Assembly: GCA_932521025.1 (NCBI GenBank)
Contig: OW051471.1
Coordinates: forward strand, 2,976,001 to 3,040,000
Source: Oscheius onirici
Taxonomy: Eukaryota; Nematoda; Chromadorea; Rhabditida; Rhabditidae
Direction of reading: 5' to 3'
Length of the DNA stretch: 64,000 bases
Shown: piece after piece, positions 22,682 to 33,700 of the stretch
Position numbering within the stretch: position 1 is the stretch's first letter
Layout of the letters: the number at the start of each line of letters is the position of its first letter
Translations under genes and position numbers: made by a program
Notes under the pieces: model-generated
What the model was told of the DNA's origin: nothing
Databases searched by the model: none
Seen by the model: only the letters and a program-made list of their open reading frames with translations

Positions 22682-25261
22682 ATGCGTCTTCTCTACTTTC
22701 AAATTCTTCTCACACTCTGTTCTGCCTACAAAATTGTGGTTTTGAGTCCTGATCTGGCAAATAGTGATGTAAATTTAAAAGGAAACGTTCTAAAAAGTGT
22801 AATTTTCCAGGTCCTGTTAGCCAAGAAAATAGCCGAAACTTTGACGAAAAGCGGTCATGAAGTGACAGTTGTTCTCTATCAGAGCTTCGAAGGCCGCGAT
22901 AACAGTGATGTGAAGATTTTGGACCGGGTTAAGGGCAAGTGTTTGCCACAAAAATACCAATAAAATGGGCTTTCCAGTAGTCACAGTCAATGCCTCAGTA
23001 GGAATTGATCGTCGGGACTGGGACAGTAGTCAAGCCGGAGTCATTTTTGATGTAAGAGATAGTATGTGTCTCTTAATTTTCCTCAGGACGTTGGACAGTT
23101 TGACCAGAGAATGTGGGAGCACTTCAAGCGCTTCCTAAACATTTTGACAGGAAGCTGTGAGAGTAGGTTTAGAACAGAGACAAGGCACAAGTAAGTTCAG
23201 AACTTGTCCAGAACAAGCAGTTCCTAAAATGGCTGGCAGAGGAAAAGTTCGATATAGCTTTTGCCACTCACTACCACGCCTGTCCCATCGGATTGATTCA
23301 TCACGCAACGATTCCGGCTTGGATCTGGCTACAAACGTGAGTTCTTCGAAGGAAAGGAGAAGTCATGTTTATAGTTTCCGGACAGAGTTCATTGGTACTT
23401 TACCGCGGAGATCCCTGAGAGATCAGATGGGTAGTATATATTTGTGCTGCTGGACATCCTTTTTGAAATACTCCTCTATGTGTGTCTGGAGCCCTAATTG
23501 GCAGTAATAAGGGGAAGTTTGTGAAGATGCGAATAAGTTGCTGTTTTGATTTGTTTTAGAAAAGTTTCTTTGAAAAATCAAAAACAATTAGTCAGTTTTG
23601 GGATAGATTTGCAGCGGGAACATGACTCGAGTCAGGGTAGAAATTCTGTGGTAATTTTTAAGCAGATATATGTACGGCTGCTGTGGCGGAAAGTGCCAAA
23701 GACAGTGAGACAGACTGTCTGACTTTGCAAAAGAAGAGGGGTCAAGCGGTCGCGTCCTAACTGTACTCTTCCAGTGGTCATCTCCAAGACTACGTTTCTG
23801 ATGCCGTCGGAGTCCCTATCATTCCTAGCTACACTCCACGTTTGTCTCTTTCTCATACTTTCAGAAAACGTTTTTTTTCCAGCTGCTCACATGGACCTCC
23901 TAGACGAGATGATCTTCTCCGAACGAGCTCTCAGCTTCTTGATGCATGTAATGGGAAAGGGCTTCTATCCTAGGTATCCCTGTCTTTAGATTGTAGACCT
24001 GGTTCAGATTCATCGCCAACATCGAGACTGCCATGTTCCGAGAGCATCTGGATCCAGACTTTCCGGACCTGGTTGAGCTGGGGAAAAAGTGTCCTCTAGT
24101 CATAGTGAATTCAATTGAGCTGGTCGAGTTGCCTCATCCAACTTTGGCCAAGGTGGTCAACATTGGTGGGCTTGGATACCAAGGAAAGGAGAGGAAACCA
24201 TTGAATAAAGTGACTGTCAAAAGAAAGCCATCGCAGTGAGAAGAGTTCAGGAATTCTCAAAGTTTCTGGAACAGGGAGAAGGAGTAATTCTCGTCTCTCT
24301 GGGTACTGTAGCTCCATCATACCTGATTCCCAGCCGATGGAAGCAGGCCTTTCTGGAAGCATTCAGGAGACTACCACAGTATCAGTTCATCTTCAGATAT
24401 GAGGGAGAGGATCTGAATGGTAATCCAGATTCAATTGAGTGCGCTAAAGTATAATATACCCGAAAAAGTACGGTATAACCGTGAGCACCAACTCGTAACT
24501 ATTGGCTTCGATACGCAGTGAGATTCCAAAACAAGTTGCGTATCGTATCCACGGTCAAGAGTTGCGTACTCTAATTGACTGGCTCTCATCGCTAGCCTGA
24601 CTCTTGCTCTTTTACCGTAAACTCTACAGATGTCCCATCCAATGTCCACTTGACCAAATGGATGCCCCAGTACGATCTCCTCCAGCATCCAAAAACGAAG
24701 GCATTTATCACTCACGCCGGCTACAACAGTCTACAGGTTCCATACATTTTCCTAGCTCTTCAAATTTTGTTTAGGAAGCACTTACAGCTGGAAAGCCTCT
24801 GGTCACAATCGGCTTGTTCGGTGATCAGCCCAAAAATGAGAAGATTGCCAAGAAGCACGGCTTTGCTGTCAGTCTTTCGAAGGCCAACTTTACCGAAGAC
24901 GCGATTTACGATGCCCTGAAGGAGGTTCTGGAAGATTCGAGGTAGCCCCATTGGATTCGTTCGTACGGAAAACTTCAGGTACCTGTCTTCTGCTCAAAGA
25001 CTCTCCGCAATGGTTGCCAAAAGACCAGTCCAGCCGGAGCAGCTTCTGGTCAAGTGGACAGAGTTTGTGGCCGAGTTCAAGACTCTGGAGAATCTCGTTC
25101 CAGCTGGACAGAAACTTAATTTTGTACAGTATTACTCTCTGGATGTTATCGGACTCATTTTGACTGTTCTGACAATTGTTCTCTTTCTACTGTTCAAAAT
25201 TATGTCCTGTATTGTTAGATGCATCTGTTGTAGGAGGACGAGAAAGGAGAAGATTCAATAA
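22682..25261 (+). CDS. ugt: UDP-glucuronosyltransferase, gene 1
   Basis: UGTs attach glucuronate or glucose from UDP-sugars to lipophilic compounds in the ER lumen. Twelve exons: 22682-22768, 22811-22934, 22978-23051, 23087-23162, 23201-23336, 23775-23839, 23883-23973, 24008-24209, 24251-24419, 24630-24736, 24775-24941 and 24979-25261, giving 526 residues. A signal peptide ([15 protein letters not shown]) leads the acceptor-binding half. The donor-binding half has [25 protein letters not shown] and [15 protein letters not shown]-terminal membrane span ([20 protein letters not shown]) and a cytosolic tail ending KEKIQ, a KxKxx ER-retrieval motif, complete the family plan. Intron 22935-22977 starts with GC. 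The canonical HGG of the signature is HAG here. AATAAA overlaps the stop (25257-25262). From 24793 to the stop the sequence is almost identical to gene 2. Confidence 0.94.
24793..25261 (+). repeat. UGT 3' tract nearly identical to 29417-29885
   Basis: About 469 bases, covering the end of the donor-binding region, the last intron and the whole last exon, match the second UGT with only one difference noticed (GTAGCC against GTAACC at the intron start). Similarity drops at both edges: exon sequence before 24791 is only moderately similar, and downstream of the stop codon it ends abruptly. Confidence 0.9.
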
Positions 25262-25729
25262 ACTTGAATCATTACAGTACAGAAACTACAAAAAGTTTAG
25301 GTATTTGACTTTATTGCAGGAGAAGAGTGGAAAGAAGATTCCGAAAAGTGCAGATTGAAAATTGTTTCTCTAACATGAAGATTTGAAGTCCCAGAGGAAG
25401 TTCTCGAAACATGTAGAAATCAGATATTTAAGCAATTTATGATTTGAAAAGAGCATTGAATACTAGTAAAAAATCAAGGTTAATCGCGCTTCTTGTTTCT
25501 GACTCGATTTTATTGACACTATGACCTCCTGCTATTTATGTACTCGCTGCGCTCTTATCAGTTTGTTCTCCGGTTCCAAAGGTGACTTGTTCGTCTTTCG
25601 AAACTCTTCTTTCGAAAGTTTTTCTCTGTACTTATCTAATCAGCCAAAAATGTGGCAGGACCATGTTCTTTGTGTCCACAGCTCTTACTGATCCCGCTCC
25701 CAATCAGTATTCTTCATTTTTTTTTTAGG

Positions 25730-28700
25730 ATGCGGGTCTTGATTCTGTTCCCACTGCTGTTTGTCGCTGTAGAGGCCTACAAAATAGTCATTTTTGCTCC
25801 GGATATTGCCAACAGTCAGGTTTTTTATTTTTTCTTCAAAAGATTTCAAAATATCAGGTAATGTTCAATAAGAGAGTCGCTCAAGTCCTGGCTGACGCTG
25901 GACACGATGTCACCATAGCCTTTTCTGTCGTCTTTGATGGTCGCGACAATACAGACGTCAAGATTGCTAAAAATGTCAAAGGTAGCGTCTTTTTGCTTGA
26001 ATTTCGAGCGACTTTGCCAAAGATGTCGCAGTGAAAACGTTTGATTTGAAAACGGTCATGTCGCAAAAATCTTTTCTGAGCATCCAATGTCTGTACGTTA
26101 TATCAGTTTGGCTACACCGAAAGATACGTAGCTAAAATTGAAATTTAGCTGCGTATCTTTGGTTGAATATGCAACATTTGGTTACGGTATGTTTTTTTCC
26201 CTTTTGAACGAAAATACTGTAGAATGACATACTATCAATTAACCTATAGGCCGCGACAAAAATTTTGGTACACCTGGAAATCCAGGATAACAAAACTCAA
26301 TGAGCTGAATTGTTGGCAGCGAACATATATTTTGCTAGCAATAATACCATAAAAATTTCAGCCGAAAAGATGCAAAATAGAAAAAGTTAGGGTGATTTTT
26401 CAAAAACACCCGCGACAAAAGTTTTGGTACACCTATGAAATTGGTCATAAATCGGCATAATTTTTCACGGCAATGACTCAGAAACGATTTCCCAGACTTG
26501 TTCAGTAACCTTTCGTTGCAGATGCATCGACTGATTTCAAAATTAATTGTACTTTGGTCACAATTCTTCGTTTCTGTTGAAATGTCCAAAGTTGCGAGCT
26601 ACTTGGCCCAAACATTTTCCATGATGTTCAAACCCATTTCTGCTAGTGGCTACTTAGTGTTATACTTGGGCACGAGCCAAATTTTTTAGGCTCGAGCTTT
26701 TTTCGACCCGGCTCAAGAGGCTTGGTCGAGCCGAGCCTGTTTTTTTACGAGACCGAGCCGAGCCTGATTTTTTTGGCAGACCGAGCCGAGCCTCTTTTTC
26801 AATTGCTTCGAGCCGAGCCGGCTCGAGCCTCCAAGCGAAAATTTCAGACAAAGGTTTTCTCCAAATTCCCCGAAGTGCCTGTCGTAAAACTTGTAAGCTA
26901 CCTAATTGTAAGAAACGAAGAATTGTGACCAAAGTACAATTATTTTTGAAAACAGTCGATTCATCTGCAATGAAAGGTTACTGAACAAGTCTGGGAAATC
27001 GTTTCTGAGTCATTGTCGTGAAAAATTATGCCGATTTATGACCAATTTCATAGGTGTACCAAAACGTTTGTCGCGGCCTATAATTATAGTCTTTACTTAA
27101 ACCTTTCAGTCTACTCCGTCAATGCCTCGATTGGCGTCTCCAAGGCTGAAGCTGACCTCGCCCAGTCCAAGATTATCTTTGAGCCGCTCGCGCCCATGGG
27201 AAACGAGATGAGAGAGCACTTTACCAAGTTCATGCAGATGCTGACCGATTCCTGTAGAGGTAGGCTTCTGTTTGATTTTTACCCAACTGTTTTGTAGTGG
27301 CTCTGAGGAACAAGCCATTCATGGAGTGGTTGAAAAAGGAAAAGTTTGACATCGCATTTGCTCATCCCTATCACATGTGTCCAATTGGATTGATAAAATA
27401 TGCTGAGATTCCGAGCTGGATCTGGTTGATGAGGTGGGTAGAAGGAAAAGATGTGGGATTCAAGTGTCAGAACATAAGAAGTCTTGCGAAGACAGCTTTC
27501 ATTAATCCAAAGATGCGATACATGAGAAACAGTCAAGAAGATCAACATACATAGTAGAAGAAGCAAAACTAGAAGAGTAGCAAAAGAACTAACATGAAAT
27601 CATTCAAAGTTTTTGTAGAAAAGGAAAAGACTCGTCGACATTTTGGAACACCATTTAGAGGCAGATTGTAAGATGATATATTTTGGCAAAAAAGACCATT
27701 GAACGAATAAAATACTTCTAAAATGGCCGGAACTTTCAAAGAAGAAAAGAATTGTCTTTTCTGGAAGTACCAGCCATCTGCGACGGCTTTCCAACTCGAT
27801 TTTTGACAAAACCTATCTGGTTTCAACAAACTCTTTCCCACTCCAAGTTCAGAAGTGAAAATTTCTGACTTGTCGCGATGAATCTTTTTTTGTTGTTGTT
27901 AAGCTAAATTTTAACCTTTACAAAGTTCAGCGGTCATCTGATGGACCACGTTTCTCATTCCGTCGGAGTCCCACTCATTCCCAGCTTCGTTCCTCGTAAG
28001 CCTTCTTATTTGCTCCTAAACAACAATTTCCTAGCTGTTATGCTCGACCTAATGGACGAAATGACCTTCATGGAAAGAGCCAAGAGTCTGTTCATTACCA
28101 TCATGGCGCGGAACTTCTATCCCAAGTATAATTTTCTGTGAACTTTTTTGAATTTCAAATTCAGGATGGTTTCCAATCGCGAAACACAAATGTTCCGTGA
28201 GGAAATTGATCCAAACTTTCCGGATTTGATGGACTTGGCAAAGGAGTGTCCTTTGGTATGGTTGGTTAAAAAATATGAGCAAATAACCGATATCTTAGTT
28301 TTTCGTTTCAAGACCCATTAGCGAGTAAAAACATTGGATATTCAGTCAAGCTACTCAACTTAAATTTGAATTTGACTGCATACGTTCGCTAAGTATCAAA
28401 CGTTCCGTATTTTTCCGTTTCGACAGCCATTTAGTTCAATTTAGAGCAAGAGCATTCGTTACTCAGTCTCGAAACGAAAAGCTGTCATTTTAAACAAACT
28501 ATAGGTCCTGGTGAACTCAAACGAATTCTACGATCTGCCCCGTCCGACTCTGGCCAAAGTGGTGAACATTGGCGGAATTGGAGCTGCCAAGACGGACGCA
28601 AAGCCGTTGCCTGAACAATTTGAGAAGATTGCCAGCAAGGGAAAGGGTCTGATCTTGGTCTCTTTCGGTTCAGTAGCTCCATCTGCTCTGATCCCGGAAC

Positions 28701-29885
28701 GCTGGAAGACGGCTCTGATCGGAGCTTTCACGCGACTACCGGACTACCAGTTCGTGTTCAGATATGAGGGCAAGGATCTACAGGGTGAGTGACTTCTTGA
28801 TCGAGAGTTGATAGTCTGCTCTTCTTTGTCTTACCAGTCAGAAAAAACTTTGCTTTGAGCGTTCCAAACCGTATCCATTTTTCCTTCCAGAAATTGACTA
28901 TTGTATGGTTTGTTAAAAAAGAGAGCTCGACCGTAACCCATGTAGTTTCTCGCGAGACCCTCATAACACGGAAATGTAGGATACTCGGTCAAGTTTCCTT
29001 TACATACGCAGTCTTCACAAGTTGGTACATATTCGAAATCAAAATAGCGCATTCCACCCATTTTGGGTACTCACAAATCAGTGAAATTTACGAAGCTCAA
29101 AGTAGCATGATTTCTTTGGCTGAGTATCCAAAGTTTGACTGCCAACCTTGAACAAATGGGTCTCGCAACAAAACAGCTACTGCAGCCCTCTCTTAATTCT
29201 GAAGAGATTACAGTCGCTTGTTTCTGAGAGAGTCATTGAACAGGAAACTTTTCTATGTTAACAGATTACGTACAGAACAATACTTCAGACCGAGTCCCAT
29301 CCAATGTCCACCTGACCAAGTGGATGCCTCAGGCTGATCTTCTCCAGCATCCAAAAACCTTAGCCTTCTTGACCCATGGCGGCTACAACAGTCTCCAAGA
29401 AGCTATCAATGCCGGCAAGCCTCTGGTCACAATCGGCTTGTTCGGTGATCAGCCCAAAAATGAGAAGATTGCCAAGAAGCACGGCTTTGCTGTCAGTCTT
29501 TCGAAGGCCAACTTTACCGAAGACGCGATTTACGATGCCCTGAAGGAGGTTCTGGAAGATTCGAGGTAACCCCATTGGATTCGTTCGTACGGAAAACTTC
29601 AGGTACCTGTCTTCTGCTCAAAGACTCTCCGCAATGGTTGCCAAAAGACCAGTCCAGCCGGAGCAGCTTCTGGTCAAGTGGACAGAGTTTGTGGCCGAGT
29701 TCAAGACTCTGGAGAATCTCGTTCCAGCTGGACAGAAACTTAATTTTGTACAGTATTACTCTCTGGATGTTATCGGACTCATTTTGACTGTTCTGACAAT
29801 TGTTCTCTTTCTACTGTTCAAAATTATGTCCTGTATTGTTAGATGCATCTGTTGTAGGAGGACGAGAAAGGAGAAGATTCAATAA
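25730..29885 (+). CDS. ugt: UDP-glucuronosyltransferase, gene 2
   Basis: Tandem paralogue of gene 1. Ten exons: 25730-25819, 25858-25981, 27110-27259, 27298-27433, 27931-27995, 28035-28125, 28165-28255, 28505-28784, 29265-29565 and 29603-29885, about 540 residues. A signal peptide (MRVLILFPLLFVAVEA) starts the chain. The UGT signature is intact: KWMPQADLLQHP, LTHGGYNSLQEAINAGKP, GLFGDQ. Its C-terminal span and KEKIQ tail are identical to gene 1. A TTTTAG acceptor ends one base before the ATG, suggesting a trans-spliced leader. Compared with gene 1 it lacks three introns and has one that gene 1 lacks (28256-28504), with coding lengths otherwise exactly equal (150 = 74+76; 91+280 = 202+169). 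Intron 25982-27109 contains a fold-back transposon. Poly(A) signal AATAAA at 29914-29919. Confidence 0.94.
26125..26164. repeat. Perfect hairpin of the GATACGnAGCTAAA family
   Basis: AAGATACGTAGCTAAA, a short loop, then TTTAGCTGCGTATCTT form a 16-base stem with one G-T type mismatch. Related single or paired arms occur at about 1290-1320, 1410-1460, 24505-24545, 33085-33120 and 37385-37415. Confidence 0.7.
26249..27078. mobile_element. Fold-back, Tc1/mariner-like non-autonomous element in a UGT intron
   Basis: The ends are inverted copies of GGCCGCGACAAA...TTTTGGTACACCT and each is flanked by TA, as expected for Tc1/mariner insertion. Inside, a second copy of the terminus starts at 26411. 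From there 26411-26575 is an imperfect inverted repeat of 26911-27075, giving arms of about 165 bp. The loop between carries GAGCCGAGCC repeats. No transposase frame is present. Confidence 0.8.
26690..26835 (+). repeat. GAGCCGAGCCT-poly(T) tandem array in the element loop
   Basis: Four or five imperfect units of the form GACCGAGCCGAGCCTnTTTTTT follow each other in the loop of the fold-back element. They are more GC-rich than the surrounding intron, and may be a separate insertion. Confidence 0.7.
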
Positions 29886-30777
29886 CCTGGTCGAGAATGT
29901 AACAAAAGTACAGAATAAATTATACCTTGGAGGCTGAAAACAGTGACTGTCTTCTGCCGGATAGAGATAACATAAACTGGAAAATTACGACGAGAAAGTT
30001 AGACGAGTTAGTTTGCTTGCACTCAAGGAAGAGAGAATTGGGAGACATCAAAAACAAGCTCAGAGACCCGTCGAGTTCGTCAGGAGCAGGCCTTCTTCTA
30101 AACATTCTAGATTGTTAGAAAAAACACAGAGCAGAGTATCTTTTCAGCTTTCGCCAGACTATTCGCTTGATTTAGAAAAGTCTTTTGTAAATAGAATTTG
30201 TTTTTTCGTAACTTTTGGAAAAGTAAAATTAATTTGGTTAGATTTTTTGGACAAGTCAAAGTTACTAGACCTGATATAATCGGTGTTTGTTCTCCTCTTA
30301 TATTACCATTTTCACTGAAGGGCCGCAAAACAATCCTAAACGGAATAGAATAGACTATTTTTGTGCAGAGATTCGACCCCTTTCTGGGGTTCAGTGATCT
30401 GTCTCTACTTCCCAGAACATTTCCTAATTCTGGTTCTATTTCAGTTGAGTCTGCCTCTAGTTTTGATATATTCTTGAAGTTCTTCTTCTCTCCCACCTTG
30501 ACCAACACTATTCTTCCCTCCATACAGAAAAACGTGTAAAAATAGGTTTATTAACGTTAACACTACACAAATATTAGACTGTATCATGGAGTGTCTTTGA
30601 CAAAAAAAAGTTCGATTTGGGTACACGTATCTTTCAGTCACAATCATTTCCAAGGGACCGTAATTAGATAAAGTTGCGTCCTCGTTTAATCTGTCCTAAA
30701 GGGGACACCGGTTTGTTTTCATCACTAGGAGGGCACAGTCAACAAAAAAAAGGAGATTCAAAACTACAACAATATGG
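29886..30777. other. Region between UGT gene 2 and the OSGIN gene
   Basis: Poly(A) signal of the UGT at 29914-29919, then AT-rich sequence without a recognised gene. A minus-strand frame at 30107-30523 has no family resemblance or coding bias and was not called. Confidence 0.45.
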
Positions 30778-33700
30778 TCATTTCTTGAGAATGTTACGGG
30801 CTACATGGAGACATCCGCCGACCAAATAACGGACAAAATGATCCCCGGCTACAGCTCCGACAGCCGAGAGAGACGGATCCGAGGTGGACTCGTACTCTTC
30901 CAAATCCAACTTTCCGTCAAAAATATCTCCGACCTCGGTCTCGCGACCAATACAGACCGCCAAGAGTCCAAAGGGTTCACGTCTCTCTTCCTTCGGACTG
31001 GAAATGGTGACGGACTCATCGTCGGCTGCAGCGACAACACTTCCAGAACACTTCTCATAGAGCGGATGCTGCTCTTTTCCGGTCATCAGACGGTAGATCG
31101 AGGTGTATTCTCCGTAATGGGTTGGGGAGAGTCGCGACATGAGGATGCTCCGGAGCTGACGATCATTCCTCCGCATCACGTGAATAACAGGGATTCCGTG
31201 GCTCATACAATGACGGACCGCATCGGCAGATGAGATTCCGTCTCCGACTACAACGACTCGAGATCCTTGACCACTGAAACTGCTTTTCTTAGAGTGAAAT
31301 TTGAGCCCTTGGGGTTTTTGGAGGAAGGGGTCAATGAGCAGATCTCTGACAAAGAGATCATCGCTTAGCAACTGGGAAAAAACGAAGTGTGTTTGAACTG
31401 AACAGGAGACATGGGAAGGGAAAGAAGGAAAGTCAAGTTAAAACTCATCAGCAATACTGTGATTGAAGGTGTTTAGAACTAGCAGAGAAACTTTTCTGAT
31501 TAAGACCATCTCTTCTTAGGAACTGAGAATGATAAGAAGGTTCTAGATCTGTTAATAGAGTAGCTGGAATAAGTGAGAAGCAAGGGACGGTCTAACAGTC
31601 TTCTCAGGAGTTCTAACCTCAGCTGAATTGGATGACAAGAGAGTCATGGGAAGAGTTATGAGAGAGAAACTACTAAACATATCGAAGGAGTCAATCTTCT
31701 TTCTCAGCCCCGTTTCCTAACTGTCTTTCTTTCTGAACTTGAGATGGATTAAAATGATCTCTATACTTTGTCCCTCGACAACTTTCTACTTCTCTCTCTC
31801 CTGTATCTTATCCAAAAAGTGGGCCAAGCGTGTGACGAGCATGTGACCAACCTGATGTACTCTTCCCCATTCTCCGTGTCCTGTAGAATTCTGGCCTTGA
31901 GCGAGAGTACATCATAGACGATCTTCTGACAACTCGCCTCCTCTGGAATGCCCAAGACACGGGGCTTCGTCTTGCCACAGGCCAAAACGACACTGTTTGC
32001 TGTTACGGTGAACCGACGACCGTCACTGTACTGTCCTGATGCGATCCAGACGTCGCCTTCTTTCTAGAAATTATTTAGGTATTTTTAGATGAAATTTGAC
32101 CGTTCCCCTTATCATCTTTCATAACTTCGACTCTTATTGTTCCATTTCATGGGTTTGTGGTCTACGATAAGCTAGAATTGAGCAGAAGGGAACTTTTTTT
32201 GTCAAAAAGGGCATGAAACATCATTCGAAAAGTACACTTCCAGAATTGGGAAAGAAAGTCAATTTTTTGAAGCTTCCAGAAAGATTCCTCCTAAAGACTA
32301 CACTTTCGCTGTTATTCTCTATCTTTCTTTCCCATGCTGGTATTTGTCATCCAGATGACGTCGGTCACATTCCGGCAAGAGAAAAAGTGACCGAAACCAC
32401 GTGTTTTTCTTCCTGATAAGGGGAAGCCTTGCAAAGAAAAAGACAAACCTTGAGATTGTTGACTTTGGTGTGCGGCTTGAAGTTTTTCCGAATGCCAAGT
32501 CTCTTCGTGTAGCCTTCCATATAGGCAGCAATCACTACTGAGGGTAGTCGCGAGACCAGAGGAGTTCCTTCCAGATATTGGTTGACGGAATAGCCTGGCA
32601 GGTCAAGCCATGAGGAAAAGGAGACTGCTACCATCTGAAAGAGTATTTTTAGGATAGATTCTGCTACCGTACACCCCACTCTGAAAAGTACGTATTTGCG
32701 TACAAAAATTGTCGGCTTTGACCCGAAGAAAATTGAACTTTTAAAAGTTTTTTTTTGTCTTTCTCTCTTGTTCAAAAGTTTCAAGCAGTCGGAAACGATG
32801 ACTCGTCTTCCCCATGGTTTTTGATCGGGTGACGTAGGCCACGCCGTGTCAGCGCTCTTTTTCTCGCTCGTCCCTGAAAGTCCAAATTTCAAGATACCGG
32901 GTCTACAGTAAAGGAATGTGTACTGTAGCTTGGAATCTTTGACGAGATCTAAGTCTAACGGGAACTTTGCAAATTTTTTAAGCTGTTCAAGCGTGTCTTG
33001 AATTCCCCGGTTCTAGTACCGTACGCTGAAGTCTAAATCCGTAATGGTTTGCGTACCAACTCATAACCAGTGTCCACGATACGCAGTTGAGTTTCAAATC
33101 CTTACTACGTATCGACTTTCACAACCAGAAGTTGGGGCGCTAACTAATCGGTATACGGTCCTTTTGGTCTGACAATCAGTACTGTCAATTGTAGGGTAGA
33201 GAACTTTTTTAAACTGAACATACCTCCGGATCGTAGTCATTCCAACTTCCTCCTATTGGCGTCTCTCCCAGAACAAGATGATCCACTGCTCTTTCTCGCC
33301 GTCTCTCCCACCGTAAACATGAGGGATTTGTCTCTCCGATATCGGCTCCGGGTCTGGCCTAAACTTTGGAATTAGTACAGTGAATAGGTTGAAGACGGAT
33401 ACTTTCACGACGGCACAAGAGGGGGCACTCTAAGCTCAAAAATTCACCAAAGTGTCGTAGAGGACCGAGAGAGGACGACCCGTCGCGATTAGCTGCTCCA
33501 CGTTCTCAATCCATGTCAGGTCCTGAAAGTTACTGGTTTAACGTCGAATCTACCGGAATTTTTCTGGTCGATAAAACCATTTTCATGTTCTACAAAGTTG
33601 TAGCCCTTGATGTGTTCTAAAACTTTGCAGAACATCGTAATATTGAAAATGTTGTCTGGGGCTCAAAAACAGCTTTCCCTCAGAACTCTCCAACTACGGA

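Noticed and set aside
30107-30523. 138-codon minus-strand frame
   Set aside because: Composition unlike the coding regions of this window and no motif; spacer after the UGT poly(A) site.
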